A DNA stretch of 64,000 bases, from assembly GCA_949128115.1 (NCBI GenBank), contig OX421961.1, positions 128,839,050 through 128,903,049 of the forward strand. The letters are read 5' to 3'. The notes under the pieces are model-generated. The model had not been told where the DNA came from. It saw nothing but the letters and a program-made list of their open reading frames with translations, and searched no databases. The stretch is from Anaspis maculata (Eukaryota > Arthropoda > Insecta > Coleoptera > Scraptiidae). Made by a program: the position numbers and the translations under genes. Below, piece after piece: positions 1 through 12,600 of the stretch (position 1 is the first letter of the stretch; each line of letters begins with the position of its first letter).

Positions 1-39
1 TCAAAATTTGTTCAACAAGGCATCTCGACCTCACATCAC

Positions 40-609
40 CTCTCGAGTATAAATGTGGAGAAAAAGGTGATCTTCTGGGCCGTATCTTCCGTTTTCATCC
101 AACTTGAATTTTTTTAAGTCTTCAAAGGAGCTGATGTCTTTCGGTGCCTAAACCACATTCAATAAGAACTAAGCGATACGCATCTCACCATAGTTCCCTT
201 CATCTATTTAGTCGGGTGGGAGGTTAGGAGCAAACAGATCAATCGGGTAGAAATTTCCTGTTTCAAACACACTAGAGATAGTGCTGAATGCTTAGCCTGC
301 ATCTCAATTTTTGAGTACGTCCCTATATTTTTCGAGCTTGAAACGTGTGAAAAGATGTTCCCATTCCACTTCCCACCCGTCCAAAAATAAGAAAAAAGCA
401 TACTTACGGCAAATCGTAGATCTCCGATAGGCACTTTCGCGTACGGCACATGTTGGAAGCTGTAGTAGTCATTACCATTGTAGTTACTAATATCTCCTTC
501 GACCGAACCTTTGCTAGTATGAGCAAATATTCTGCCTCTCGATTGTTCTTTTGGTAAAATTGTGTACGAGTATGTTGGCACGCGGGAGACGTTTGAACCC
601 AAAGAACAC
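40..609 (-). CDS. Esterase module A (type I), N-terminal exons 1-2 only, partial
   Basis: This is the start of a type I carboxylesterase-fold module cut by the left window edge. Exon 1 (609-408) encodes the VPTYSY...FAHTSKGS...PYAKVPIGDLRFA N-terminal strand region and ends at a GTAAGT donor. Exon 2 (147-40, 36 codons) encodes APKDIS...EDHLFLHIYT, the counterpart of the EDCLYLN motif of active esterases, with the Cys replaced by His. It ends at a GTGATG donor. Exons 3-7 lie outside. Exon 1 has no ATG and its frame meets TAA directly upstream, so coding must enter by splicing, perhaps from module B, whose stop is 50 nt upstream. The family (COesterase, alpha/beta hydrolase) is clear. Activity is unlikely, because sister modules C and E lack the catalytic Ser. 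Confidence 0.8.
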
Positions 610-666
610 CTTGAAACATTCACTTATGAAAATAGAGATGGAAGCAATATCATCATGGCTCAGTAC
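610..666 (-). other. Candidate 57-nt mini-intron joining modules B and A
   Basis: On the minus strand a GT (GTACTG) sits two bases into the last Lys codon of module B, before its TGA. An AG (TTTCAAG) ends at 610. Removing this stretch deletes the stop and joins B to A in frame. The donor is weak (CAA before GTACTG), so this is inference. The same arrangement occurs at the D/C and F/E junctions. Confidence 0.4.
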
Positions 667-3600
667 TTGTCTATTTTATCCTCCACGTTCTCGTTCTCTC
701 CAAATTCGGATAACCAATTCATACCGTAAATTTGGTCCCAGAACAGAAATCTATATTGATCTAAATACGAGAACGCACCGTAGGCCGCACGTTTGGAGTC
801 GATTTCGAAATAATGAGTCGGCCGTTGTCCGACTGGTTGCCATGTCGGTTTGGAACCGTTCACTGGATTAGGGTTTCCGGTCCTGGCAAACCGAGCCCAG
901 ATCCCGGTCATCAGCTTGATGACCTTCTCTTCAGCCGAGTTTTTTTGCACGCTTTGGTCATCTTTTTTGAAGATATAGGCTAATTCATCACCGTGCCCAG
1001 CACCTGCGCAAGAGCCTCGAATAAGGTCTTTACAGCCACAATCCATCAACCTGAGACTACGTAAATCGATGACCAACATCTGAATGGATGAGGAAAGTGA
1101 TGGAGAAATTATATAAGGAGCTCCAATTTTTGAAGACTTACGTAACTATGTTGATAAAGTGTCATCTGTACCACCTCCTACACCATGTTTGTCAAAAATA
1201 CTCTCACTCGTTTTGGAACCATACTGTAAAGCCTCATCGGCCAGTATGAAAAAATAGATGATCTACTGGTTAACTTCCGGTTCCAGAACAGAACTCCAAC
1301 AGGGTTTCTCGCGATTAGCTGTTGGCCAAAACAACCCAAGCTACATGGGCGTCAAGTGTTAAACAGGAGATTTAAGGTTGAGCTAAAAGATTTCCTTCTG
1401 TTTAAAAGCTATTACTCCTTAGAGGAGCTTTTCAATGAGTGAGTTACTTTTATCTATTTTTTTATTTTGTAAATATGTATTTTTAATATTTTTTTTATGA
1501 CGATATCTATAGAGCTACTGTTTGATACATGTAAGATTCTCACAGACAATAAAATTACTGTTACTGTTACTGTTACTGCATCAAAGATGTAATTCATGGT
1601 TCATGGAATAGCTGAGTGAGGACTTTCTTTGGCGAATTCTGTGTCAAAGCCAACTGATTGATGACAGAAAATGCATACAAACTATGATGAACCCAACATT
1701 TTCTCAAAATCTTCCGTGAAACTGCGTTTTACGTAAGTCGGTATCGAGGTCGGTATGCTAAAATTCACTTAAGAAAACTCTCGGTTAACTATATAGTGAT
1801 CAAAGTCTTTGGTACAATCGGAGGCTAGTCACTTGGACAACTTAACGTTCTGTTATGAGTTGATTCCGCTGCAACCCCTAGAATTTAAATTGTTCCAATG
1901 TTTTTCGTGGAAGTAACCTAACCCACCCTTCATGGGGTTGGAAAAAAACCCATTGAGGGTAGCCAAAGGGTGCTGGGGCAAATGGTATTGGGGAGTTTGC
2001 GTGCACACGTCCGTACGACGTAACGTAACTTTCAACGTGGGAATAGACGAGTTTGTGATAAGGATTTTACACAAACATATCGACGTGCGAATCTAAGAAC
2101 ATCCTAACTCGATTTTTGGCCATTCTGAGTATTGTACAATTTCTGCTGTAAAAAGTCTGCTCTTTCGAATGGCGCAATCAGAATTCCAATCAAAAATTTT
2201 ATAGCAAAGTTATGAACGAAAATAGTAACATCCTAACTTGATTTAGGATCATATCCAGCGTCGAGTAACATCCTAACTCACGCTCTACAACAAGAGCAGA
2301 CTGCGTATTAGTGGCAGAGTGAGAGAGCGCGACATACTTTTGTATCTACTACAAGATTTCCTCTCGTTTCTTTGTTAATTTATAGAAAAAAAAATTGTAC
2401 AGGGTGTTAAGGTTGAGACTGTTTTCCCCCTCCCCCTAGCCACCTTATCCCTAAACCAATTAAAAAAATTAAAAAGGATTTTTGTAGAATTTTCTCTATA
2501 TTTTTCAAATCTGCCTCTGAAAAATAAATAAATAAATAGACGGCCCTGTGGCGCAGGCGGTCGAGTGGCTGCCTGCGACGCGGAAGTCCCGGGTTCGATT
2601 CCCGGTGAAAAGTCTGGGTGTTGTGTTGTCCGAAATTAGCACCTTTCTGAATTTGTAAACTTGATAAATAAACGGACAAACTCCTATGGCGAGAAAAAGC
2701 CGATAAGGAGAAAAACATTTATTTATTATTATTAAATAAATAAATAAATGGAAAAATAATTCATTCCCACTCGTTTTGTCGGGTCCCTAATTTGCAGGGT
2801 ATAACAAAAAATATCTTGTGTTATTACATCTTACATTTAAATAATGCATTCCATGCAGACTTTTGTCTCGATTACAGAGATAGGAGATAGGTGTGTGATA
2901 CTTGAAAAACTCAAAATTTGTATAAACAAAATTCTCAAAATAGCCTTGACTGATCAGATCAGTCTTCCCAATATTTTTGCACTGTAACAATGATAAAATT
3001 TTGGCAGTTCCTTAGTCAAATGGAACCGTGGGTGAGTGTTATATTCCATTGTAGTCAAGACAAAAGTCTGCATCGACTGCATTGTTGAAATGTAGGATGT
3101 AATAAAAGATATATTTTTTGCGACACCTTGTAAATCTACGTCATAGTAATTTTTCATTGGAAAATAAAAAAAAAAGCAAAAATTCTTCAAGAACCACTTT
3201 ATTTTTATTTTTGAAATTGCCTCGGTGATAAGAAGCTATTGAGGGGTATAGTGGTATATAGCCCAGGCATTTTAGGGTTTGACCCTGAAATAAATATGTC
3301 CCTTTTGAAATTTTGCACAAACGGCCTTTGACTAATGCTGAACAACATACTAGAAGCTCCGGCCCGACAAGTGTGCGGAACATAGTTTTTTTGGGCAAGA
3401 ACGGAGTAAGTGCCACCAAATCAGATAAACACTTGCTGTAGCTCAGGAGAGGGTATTGTAAGTCTCAACGTTGACCAACGTGTTCCTCAAGCAATGTTGA
3501 TCCACGTACTGGAAGCTACAGGCCTTGAAATGTGACCGTCATAGTTTTTGATAAGCAAGAAGGGTGTAAGTTCCGCGACAGTGGTAACTCGGTAAAATTC

Positions 3601-6600
3601 GATTTCCTCAAAATTTTGAAGGACCCAGGTTGGTCTGAATGTCTTTCAATCAAGCTAATTCACATTTTAAAACAGAATTCTGTGATTTCCCTCCTCCCGA
3701 CCTACCAACCAAAAAGGAGGGAAAGTATTGTGAGGGCGCTAAAAAACATTTTTCGAGATGAACCCGGAAATATCCGTTTTGAGCCCCCCTGAGACGATCA
3801 GGACCATTTCCAGATGAAAGTTTGTCTGTGTGTGTGTGTGTCTGTCTGTAATATTTCACGATAACTACCAAACGGTTGATTTGATCGGATTGATATTTGG
3901 TATGCAAACATAGTTTTGCTGTAGAATAAGCCTGTCAATTTTTGGCTGTCATCTGTCAAACATAAAAGTCACTGTCAAAACATAACAGGATATTTATTTC
4001 ACAGAACTTGAAATGCAATATGTCATTTGGAAGCCGTCGGAAAACTGTATTCAGAACAGTTAAAAGTACTTCTTTATGTGTAATATGTCAAATATTAAAA
4101 AATATTCAAATTCAAAACTTTCCGATCTAATTATTCAAAATCTGTTAAATGGATTGGAACCAAATTCAGCAGACAGCAACAGAATAAAAGAGTCAAATTA
4201 AGTCTGCAGTTAGGGATTTCCATCATCTCTCAATCAGGCGCTACGAGAATTGGCGGCACTTATTCCTTTCTTGCTCAAAACATCTATGTTCCGCACACTT
4301 GCTGGACGGGAGCTTTTAGTATGTTGTTGAGCATTGATTGGGAGTCATTTGTGCAAATTTTTAAAAGGGACATATTTGTTTCAAGGTTTGACCAAAATTT
4401 CACCTAAAATTCCTGGGCTAATAGTATATTTGAATTGGAATTTTTGCTTGAAGAAAGTAGTTCTCAAACGGTTTTTTGCTATATGGTTAGCTCATCCCCA
4501 CCTGTTCAACATATTGAAAGCATACATCCCTGTGACGCGTAATACCCAGTATACGGGGTGAAAATTGAAAAATAAATCTTTCAACTTTTTTATCCCGGTG
4601 AAATAATTCTCCAAAAAAAACAGCCTCTCATTATTCAGACACCTTATGGTCTCTTACTGGACGTGTGAAAAACTCACCCTTCGATAGCTGCTGGGATTCT
4701 ACGTACAGGGTGAAATAAATTTTTTTCAAATAAATTCTATATCTTGATCAAATCAATCCGGACAAAGACCAATTCCGGCTCTGTTAGAAGCCTATAATCT
4801 CTCATTCAAGGTATAAAAATGTCACATTCCTTAAACTGCTAAAACATGACATACAGGGTGAAACACCATTTTTTTCATTTATTTTTTTCTTGGATCACAT
4901 TAATTCGGATGATAATTTTACCCACTTTGAAGGAAAGCCCAGAGTATTTGGCAAAACATATCAAGACTTTACATTCCTGCAATCACTGCAACTACTGGCT
5001 ACTGTAGCATCAAGCATTTTTGCGATTTTGGTTGTGCGAGAATTTGCTAAGGACAATTTCCTTAGCAACTCCGTCCACAACAAAAGTTGGAGCAACATAT
5101 AATTCATCCTGTATATTAAGTCGGAGTGATATTAGAAATGCAAATTTTTATATAGCTTGCGGAAAACTCTGAGCTTTCCAGTAGACCAGATAAGATCACT
5201 ATCCTAATTAATTTTATCCGGAAAAAAAATGAAACAAATAAAGTATGTTTCACCCTGTAGGTTGTGTTTAGGGAGTGTGAGGAATGTGACATTTTTATAT
5301 CTTGAATGAGAGATTATAGGCTTGTAACAGAGCTGGAATTGGCTTTTGTCTGGATTGATTTGATGAAGATAAAAAACATTGAAAAAAAATTGATTTCACC
5401 CTGTTCGTAGGATACCAGCGACTAAGGAGGAGTACATTTTTCAAATGTTCAATAGGAGACTATAAGGTCGCTAAATGAGGAGAGACTGTTTTTATCGAGG
5501 ATTGTTTCATCGAAATAAAAAATTTCAAAGATTTATTTTTCAATTTTCACCCTGTATACTAAGTATTACGCGTCACAGGGATGTATGCTTTCAACATGTT
5601 GAACAGGTGGGGATGAGCTAACCATATAACAAAAAGCCATTTGAGAACTACTTCCTTCAAGCAAGAGATATTTTTCTTACTATTTCAAGTACACTATAAC
5701 GTAAATCCCGCTACAAGAGATCACAAAAATCTGCAGACAGACTACTTCAGTGGCGCCTTCGGGACATATCCGAGAACATTTGATGAACAAAAAATACCAA
5801 AAGATGAAGAAAAACTCCTGAATAAAAACCGAACTGAAAACTAAGGTAGGTATATCGATTCAAAAACCCAATCAACACTAAAAAGCGTATACCTACTACA
5901 TACTCAATACCTAAAATTTCTGATTTATATACGCAGTTTCTGGCATTTAGGTATAATTTGTAAAGAAAAATTATCATCCTATCTCAAGTTAGGATGATAT
6001 TAGCACGTATGTTTACGCGAACAGGTATAATTCGCAATAGAAAATTATCATCCTATCTCAAGCTAGGATTTAACCGTTTCCGTAACAGAGAACAGTATAA
6101 TCCTAACTCGATACAATTGACAAAATCAGGTTAAAAATATCAAAATTGCCTAGTTTAGGGACGGAAATTGAAAGTTCACATAATAAGGCAGTACTCTACA
6201 AAATTTTGTAAGGGTCAATCATTCCGGTCGATCGTTATCAATTTTTGAAAGATTAAATCTTGTTCTGGCTCTCCTGAAAAGTAGCGATTCTCAAGTTAAG
6301 ATGTTCTTAGATTCGCACGTCGATATTTATACCGGGTGATCATTTGAAAACTATTCACCTGCAATAACTCTCGATTCCTAGTGAATATTTCTTCGAGCAA
6401 AAACAGGCCGATTTTTAGCGCACTTCTCCAAACGGGAAGGCGCTTTTGTCCTCGCTTTGTCCGTCCGTCCGTCCGTCCGTCCGTCCGTCCGTCCGTCCGT
6501 CCCCGCATCTAGTCCTAGACGAAAAGGTTTTTGCAAAAAATTTTTACTCCATTGGGTAGCTCATGACCTTGTATCCCGAACCAAGAAAAATCTTGACGAA

Positions 6601-9600
6601 ATAATAATAAACAATGACAATAATAACAATTTAGTGTGACGCGGCATCGCCGTTAAATGCTGCATTTCAGAAGCCGGCCTGATCTCGAAAGTTATCACAT
6701 GCGAGGAAGTACCCGATCTTATCATTTTACCATAATACATATGCGGAGTTATATTTAGAGGATGATTTGAACTTTATTTTAATGAAAATTTCACATCGGT
6801 GCGAGGTGCCGATTAGTAGTTATTAATTTTTGAACATGACTCCGAAACTACGGCTCGGCCGCAAATGATTTATTCGTTGCCTGCTGGTGCTTGATATCCT
6901 TTCCTCCGAACAAAACGAAATTCAATACAGAAAATATTTCAACTCGAATGGGTAGCTCATGGCCTTGGTACGCGAATCAAGAAAAATGTTGCCGAAATAA
7001 TCATGAACAATTACAAAAATAACATTTTGGTGTAGGGCGGCTTCGCCGATCAAGTGCTGGCATTCGCGGTAAGATGTAGAAAGTTGCGATATGCAGGCAA
7101 CTACAATTTCTTAATGAAATACATCACTGCATGTACGGCATTATATCTAGAGAACAATTTGAACTTTCTTTTGACAAAAACCCCACTTCGATCCGACCGT
7201 TAGGTCAATTGTTATCGATTTTTGAAAACGGCCGCAAAGCCACGGCTCGGCGCATATTACACGACCCTACAAATTTAAAATCAGACGTGCCGAAATAGTA
7301 ATTGAACATTTTGAAATAGCCAATACTAGGTACCTGAAGGATAATGGCACTCAAATTACGAAACATGTTCGCTCAATAACAAAAAAAAAGTAGGTAGGTA
7401 TCACTAAAAATCATGTGACAAGGCTACCATTTTTTTGGTTTTTCGATAAAAAAGAAATGTTCCAATTCAAAAGTGAACCCGATATTCGTGTTCGGGAGGT
7501 CGAAATCAGTTGGAGCACATTTTTTTATATAAGTAACAGAATGACGCTTATGTGGCCGGTTTGTCTGTCTGTCTGTCTGTCTGTCCGAGTCCGTGCAGAA
7601 ATTAAGACGCTGTACTCCTTCTCGAGAATTGAAACAAGAGTCTTGGAACTTTTTTCCGATTAATAGCTGATGTCTCCAAGGGTGGCCAATGGGCACTATT
7701 TTTGTTATCCATACATCGTTATCATTATTCTCAAAAAACAGAGATCTCCTGTGCACTTCGATGAAGTTGAACTTCTCCTCGGGAAATAAAGCCACAGCCG
7801 TTGAAGATTGAACTTTATCCGGTGGATAGCTTAGGTCCTCAAGGACCAAATAGGCAGGTTGGCTTTCATAATTCTGCCGCCATCTTGGCCGCCATATTGA
7901 AATATCTTGTTAGTGGAACGATTTTCATGAAACTTGGAACTTACCCTTGTCTAGTACGATCATTTTGATGTTCAAGCCGAATTTCACGATTCTGTCGATA
8001 TTTTGGCCGCCATATTGCAATTTTTTGCCCAAGACGGTAGAACCCTAATCACTTAACATCTTGCGTTCACTAATCCTCCAAAAAGGAAGTGCGCTACTGA
8101 GCCTCATGCCCATGAGGTATATTCGCTTGTTATATATCAGGCCTGGATAACAGGACATTTAAAACATACCTCCATTTGCAAATTTCTATCTTCAGCCCCC
8201 TCGCCCCCACCCATCCCAAAAATAAAATTTCAAATGACACTACTTACCTTGCGATACATCAGATTGAAGGAAATAAATTCTCTTTTTGAAAAGATATTTT
8301 CAAAAATTTCAATTCTACCCCCTAAAAATGCTCTGAGTGTCCCTTTCAATATTCTGGACCCCTCAATTCTCTCCAGTTTAGTCAGCCTCATCCTGAATAG
8401 CTCCAAAGACGAGAATTTTTGGTGGAAAAAGTGCCACCCAAATTGACCCCATTGCTCTCCCCCACCTCAACTTTAAAACTCAACAAAATACTACCCACTT
8501 TGTGATACATCAAATCAAAGGAAATAAAATTCACTTCCTAAAAACAATTTTTTTGAAATTTTCAACCCTCCCCATTCAACTGGACACTTGGAGTATTCCA
8601 GTAGGAAAACAGGGCTTTGAAAATTTCGAAAAAATTGTGTCCAGGGAGGGAATTCAATCCCCTTCAATTTGATAAATCACAAAGAAGGTGATGTCATTTT
8701 AGATTTTTAAGGTGAGGAGGAGGGAGCGAAGGGGTGAATTTGGGTGGCTTTTTTTCCATAGATAATTTTCTCTTTCGATGCTGTGCAGGATGACGTTGAC
8801 TGCATTGAAGATAATTGAGAGGTCAAGAATATTTGATTGGACATTCAGAGAATTTAGGGGGGAAGAGGTGTGGGGTTGAAAATTTTAGAAATATTTTTTC
8901 AGAAAAGGAATTTAATCTCGTTGAATTTAATGAATCGCAAAATAGGTAGTGTCATTTGGAATTTCAAAGTTTAGGTAGGTGGGGGCGAGGGGGCTCAAGA
9001 TAGAAAATCGCTAATGTATGGTTTAAACGTCCTCCTTGATACAAAAATCGACCTGTTTTTGCTCGATGACATTTCTACTAGGAATCGGGAGTTATTGCAG
9101 GTGAATAGTTTTCAAATGATCACCCGGTATATAATATTATGCTATATTTATATCGATCGGTATGCTGTGAACTATTGCAACCCGAAGTAAACGGGCAGCC
9201 CACTTTGGATAAAGCTCTCTCTCTCCTTAGCTACAGGGAAATTTTCACGTTCTACGTTACGTTGCGTCGTACGTTGCGTAAAATCGCAAACTCCCCATTA
9301 TGGTGTTACGTGTGTGACGTATACTGCCAACCGAGCTACGTAACTCACCAAAAATCAAAATTCACCCGTTTTTCTCATCAAAATTCACAGAAACTTATTC
9401 CCCATTGTTCGAACTTTTCGAAGTTACTCCTGAACTTTTTCCGGAAATTGCCGAAAGTGATCGAATCAATTTCCATTTAGAGCCGTCGGGCGCTAAACTG
9501 AAAATCGGGCGTTGCAACGTGCTTCACATATGATCTACGTCAAATTTCAAGTTTGTGTTTGACATTTGGTGCTAACATTTGTCAAGTTGTAGGAATGTAA

Positions 9601-12600
9601 ATAACGAGCGATCAAAAACTCCATTGCTCAAGTTATCGTAGGTACGTTGCTCACTTTTTCCGAACGGCCAAATCATGAACGCGTGTATGGAGAAAAGTTG
9701 AGCATCGTACGCCAACTTGAGCAATCGAGTATTTGATGGCTCTACACCTCGCGAGCATTACCTACAAATTGGTTAAATTAATTAACGTCTTGATAAATGC
9801 ATTATGGGCTGGGCATTCAGAATCGTTCTGAATCATCAACGTTTATTCACCTTTCTTAGATTTCCTCTACTGAAACCTGCTTTGTTACACCTTTTCGATT
9901 TTACCTGTTAGGTTTCGTCAATAGGGGCGGCACATTCCAACGGACCACAATGGACCAGAGATGTTCACAAATAGAAAATCCTGGATTTAGAAAATAAGAA
10001 CAAAGGAAAACGGTTCAAATCACAGTTCAATGATGGATTTGACGTCCTATTGGATGCGCGCCAACCGAAAATATATTGTAACCATTGCCGAACCTCAACA
10101 CCCCGAGTAAAATTGAAAAGGTCTATCAAGACAGCGTTTGATCACACGATAATGGAAAATGGTGGTCACCTCGATAGCTTGATGCGTCTTCGAAGCACTT
10201 TTTTGTGTAGTTCAGTGCCAGCTCAACGGAGAACTTGTACAGGTATACGTTTTCCGGATCCATTTCTTGAGTTAGACTGCTGGCCAAATTCAAGGTCCCT
10301 ATAATGTAACTGATGTCCGTCTCGATCTGAGAAGCCAAAAATACCGACTTCAGTCTTCACCACACTCGCTTCATAGACAAATCAAAGACATACCATCTCC
10401 GGATAGCTATCATTGAGGTAGCTGAACTTTATTGTGTGATCCAGGTAAAATTTTACAGCCTCAAGGGCTGCCTTGACGGCCTCTTCTTCTGTCGACTGAG
10501 TTTGAGTGAGCCACATCAATTTTCCTAAATGTTGCGGACGTGGCTTTGCATGTGCAAGTGCCATCTCGATGAGTGCCTCTTTTGCGTTGAAACCAATGAG
10601 GACTGGCATTTGCACTTTGTAAATGTCCCCTTGAACGGCAAGCAAGTTGTTCTTCCGCGCAACTCTCCGACTTTCTGCCTGAAATATGATGCATTATTTT
10701 ATTACATCCATGATTATTACACGAATAACCTTGTCGACGCTTGATTGAGAATTGGTATACAACTTGACCTTACTAGGCTTAAAATTTCAGAAACAACAAA
10801 GTGAATGCGGGGATACCAAAAATTTAATCGGATTGAGAATCAGATCAACAAAGACGAAGCCTATAGCAATAGCATCAATACAAAAAAATCCTTAGGCAGA
10901 TCCCAGATAATTGGAGAGTAATCCTTGGAAGATTGAAAAAAACCTATTTTGCAACGTTTCCTGAAATAACATGCATGTTGCGCAGGACATTTTTTGGAGA
11001 TGAATAATTAAAAAAAAAATTAATAAATGCCAAGATGAATGCTGAGTAAGAAATACTACCTGATTTGTACTAAATTATTTCTAGATTAAGTACTCGTTGG
11101 TAAACTAATTGATTTGGTCCATCAATACAACATTATCCCATCTATTATACAGGGAATCCCAGAATGTACTGACGGTTCTCAAGATCACATCATAGCTTTT
11201 GAACTTTTCAAATATGATCTTATCAAGGATGTATGTGAGCAAGATTGAAAGGGTTTTCAGGATTGAAAGTACTCCGAGGTCTTCCAGTCGATTTTTTGCC
11301 ATCAATGTTGCTTAAAACCGGCAATTTCTCGTTCCGCGCCAAAATGTTTTTACGTGGAGAAGCCTCAATACAACAAGACGTTGGAATCCATATCGGAGAA
11401 CTCGTTGAGTCACAACAATCGAATTGTTTCTCAAATAATGTGTCTCGTAAAAAAATGTGTTGGTCGATTGTAGATTTGTTCATGTTATTAATTGTGACAA
11501 ATGGTAACAATACTCCCATGGCTCCTCGATAAAATCGATTTGATCGAAGTTGGAATTGGTTTATCTGTTTAAAACTTGACTGGAAACTTCCTAAATATGT
11601 ACCAGAGACACATTTGTCACAATAATTTGTCAATGGTGTTTGCCTTCCAGTTTTGGGATAACCGAGAAAGATCTGGTTCAAAAGTAGCGGCCTTCTACTC
11701 ATACTGCTCTTAATGCTGTGATATAATCAACCTGTGATAAGTAGGCAGTGTACTGTGTTTTCGACCAATTTTCTCAATGTCTTCAGTTGAACTCACCCCG
11801 AACATTGGATCAGAACAAGACATCAACTCTTCCACTGGCACTTCACGTAGATATTCAAGACAAGCTTTGTCGCTGTCGAATTCTTCGTCAGGACCAATTT
11901 TTTCAGCCACTTGCCTGATGTCATACTGGCATCGTTGCAAAGTACGTTTAATGCTGTGTTCCATGCTGCTGCTCAATATCATTTTATGGAAATATTTACC
12001 TGGTAAAAGAATCCATATAACCATAGTTTTGACCATCTAACCCACAACAAACTTACCAGAATAAGGTTCCACGGTTAACCATCGTATGTATGCACAACTC
12101 AAGCCTTGTCCGTAGGCGGTGATGTTGCCGGGACATCCTCCGAAATGTCTTATTTCTTTCTTCACAAATTCGAAGCCTTTGATTATGTCTTTGAGTCCGG
12201 CATCGCCGTGGATGTTAAGCTCATTGTTTGGTTTTTGAAAGCCTGTGAAACCGAAAATGTCTCGTCTGTGAAACAGCACGACGAGCACAACGTCTTCAGC
12301 CATCAAAAACTCTCCTCCATAAGAGACTTCAAATTTTTCAGGTAGCGCACTGGGTACGAACACTATGACTGGTCTGGTGTAGTTATTGTCGGATTTTCCA
12401 GGTCGCAGCTGTGAAGCAAGAGTGTATCAAGAGTTCCATTGTTAGGCAAATTACGAGGCAAATTACTCACCTCTGGTGTATGAATGTCAACAAAAAGACA
12501 ATCTTCTTGATTCTTTCTATCAGTTCCTTCCTTGTTATTTCTCTTGGTGTTCTCCATGTTCTTCCCCTTGGTGTCTTTCTTGGTGTCGTCACATTCATTA

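Larger units (their letters stand above)
1858..9490. mobile_element. Composite insertion block (about 7.6 kb) in intron 6 of module B
   Basis: The equivalent intron of module F is about 1.07 kb and aligns to the two ends of this intron (about 1004-1857 and 9490-10169). The sequence between is extra. Inside it are a SINE, dispersed repeats, a 1.2-kb palindrome, a TIR element and nested (GTCC)n and (GTCT)n tracts. Subterminal inverted repeats near 1990-2110 and 9245-9330 (CGTCGTACG and GCAAACTCCCCA-like blocks) suggest that an outer element brought much of this in. Exact ends are uncertain. Confidence 0.6.

Noticed and set aside
2541..2640. tRNA gene
   Set aside because: A and B boxes are present but the acceptor stem does not pair, and the sequence continues into a SINE body and AATAAA tail.
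11245..11532. Plus-strand frame of 95 codons in intron 4 of B
   Set aside because: It is the complement of the broken mariner-type transposase fragment, which has the recognisable motifs on the minus strand.
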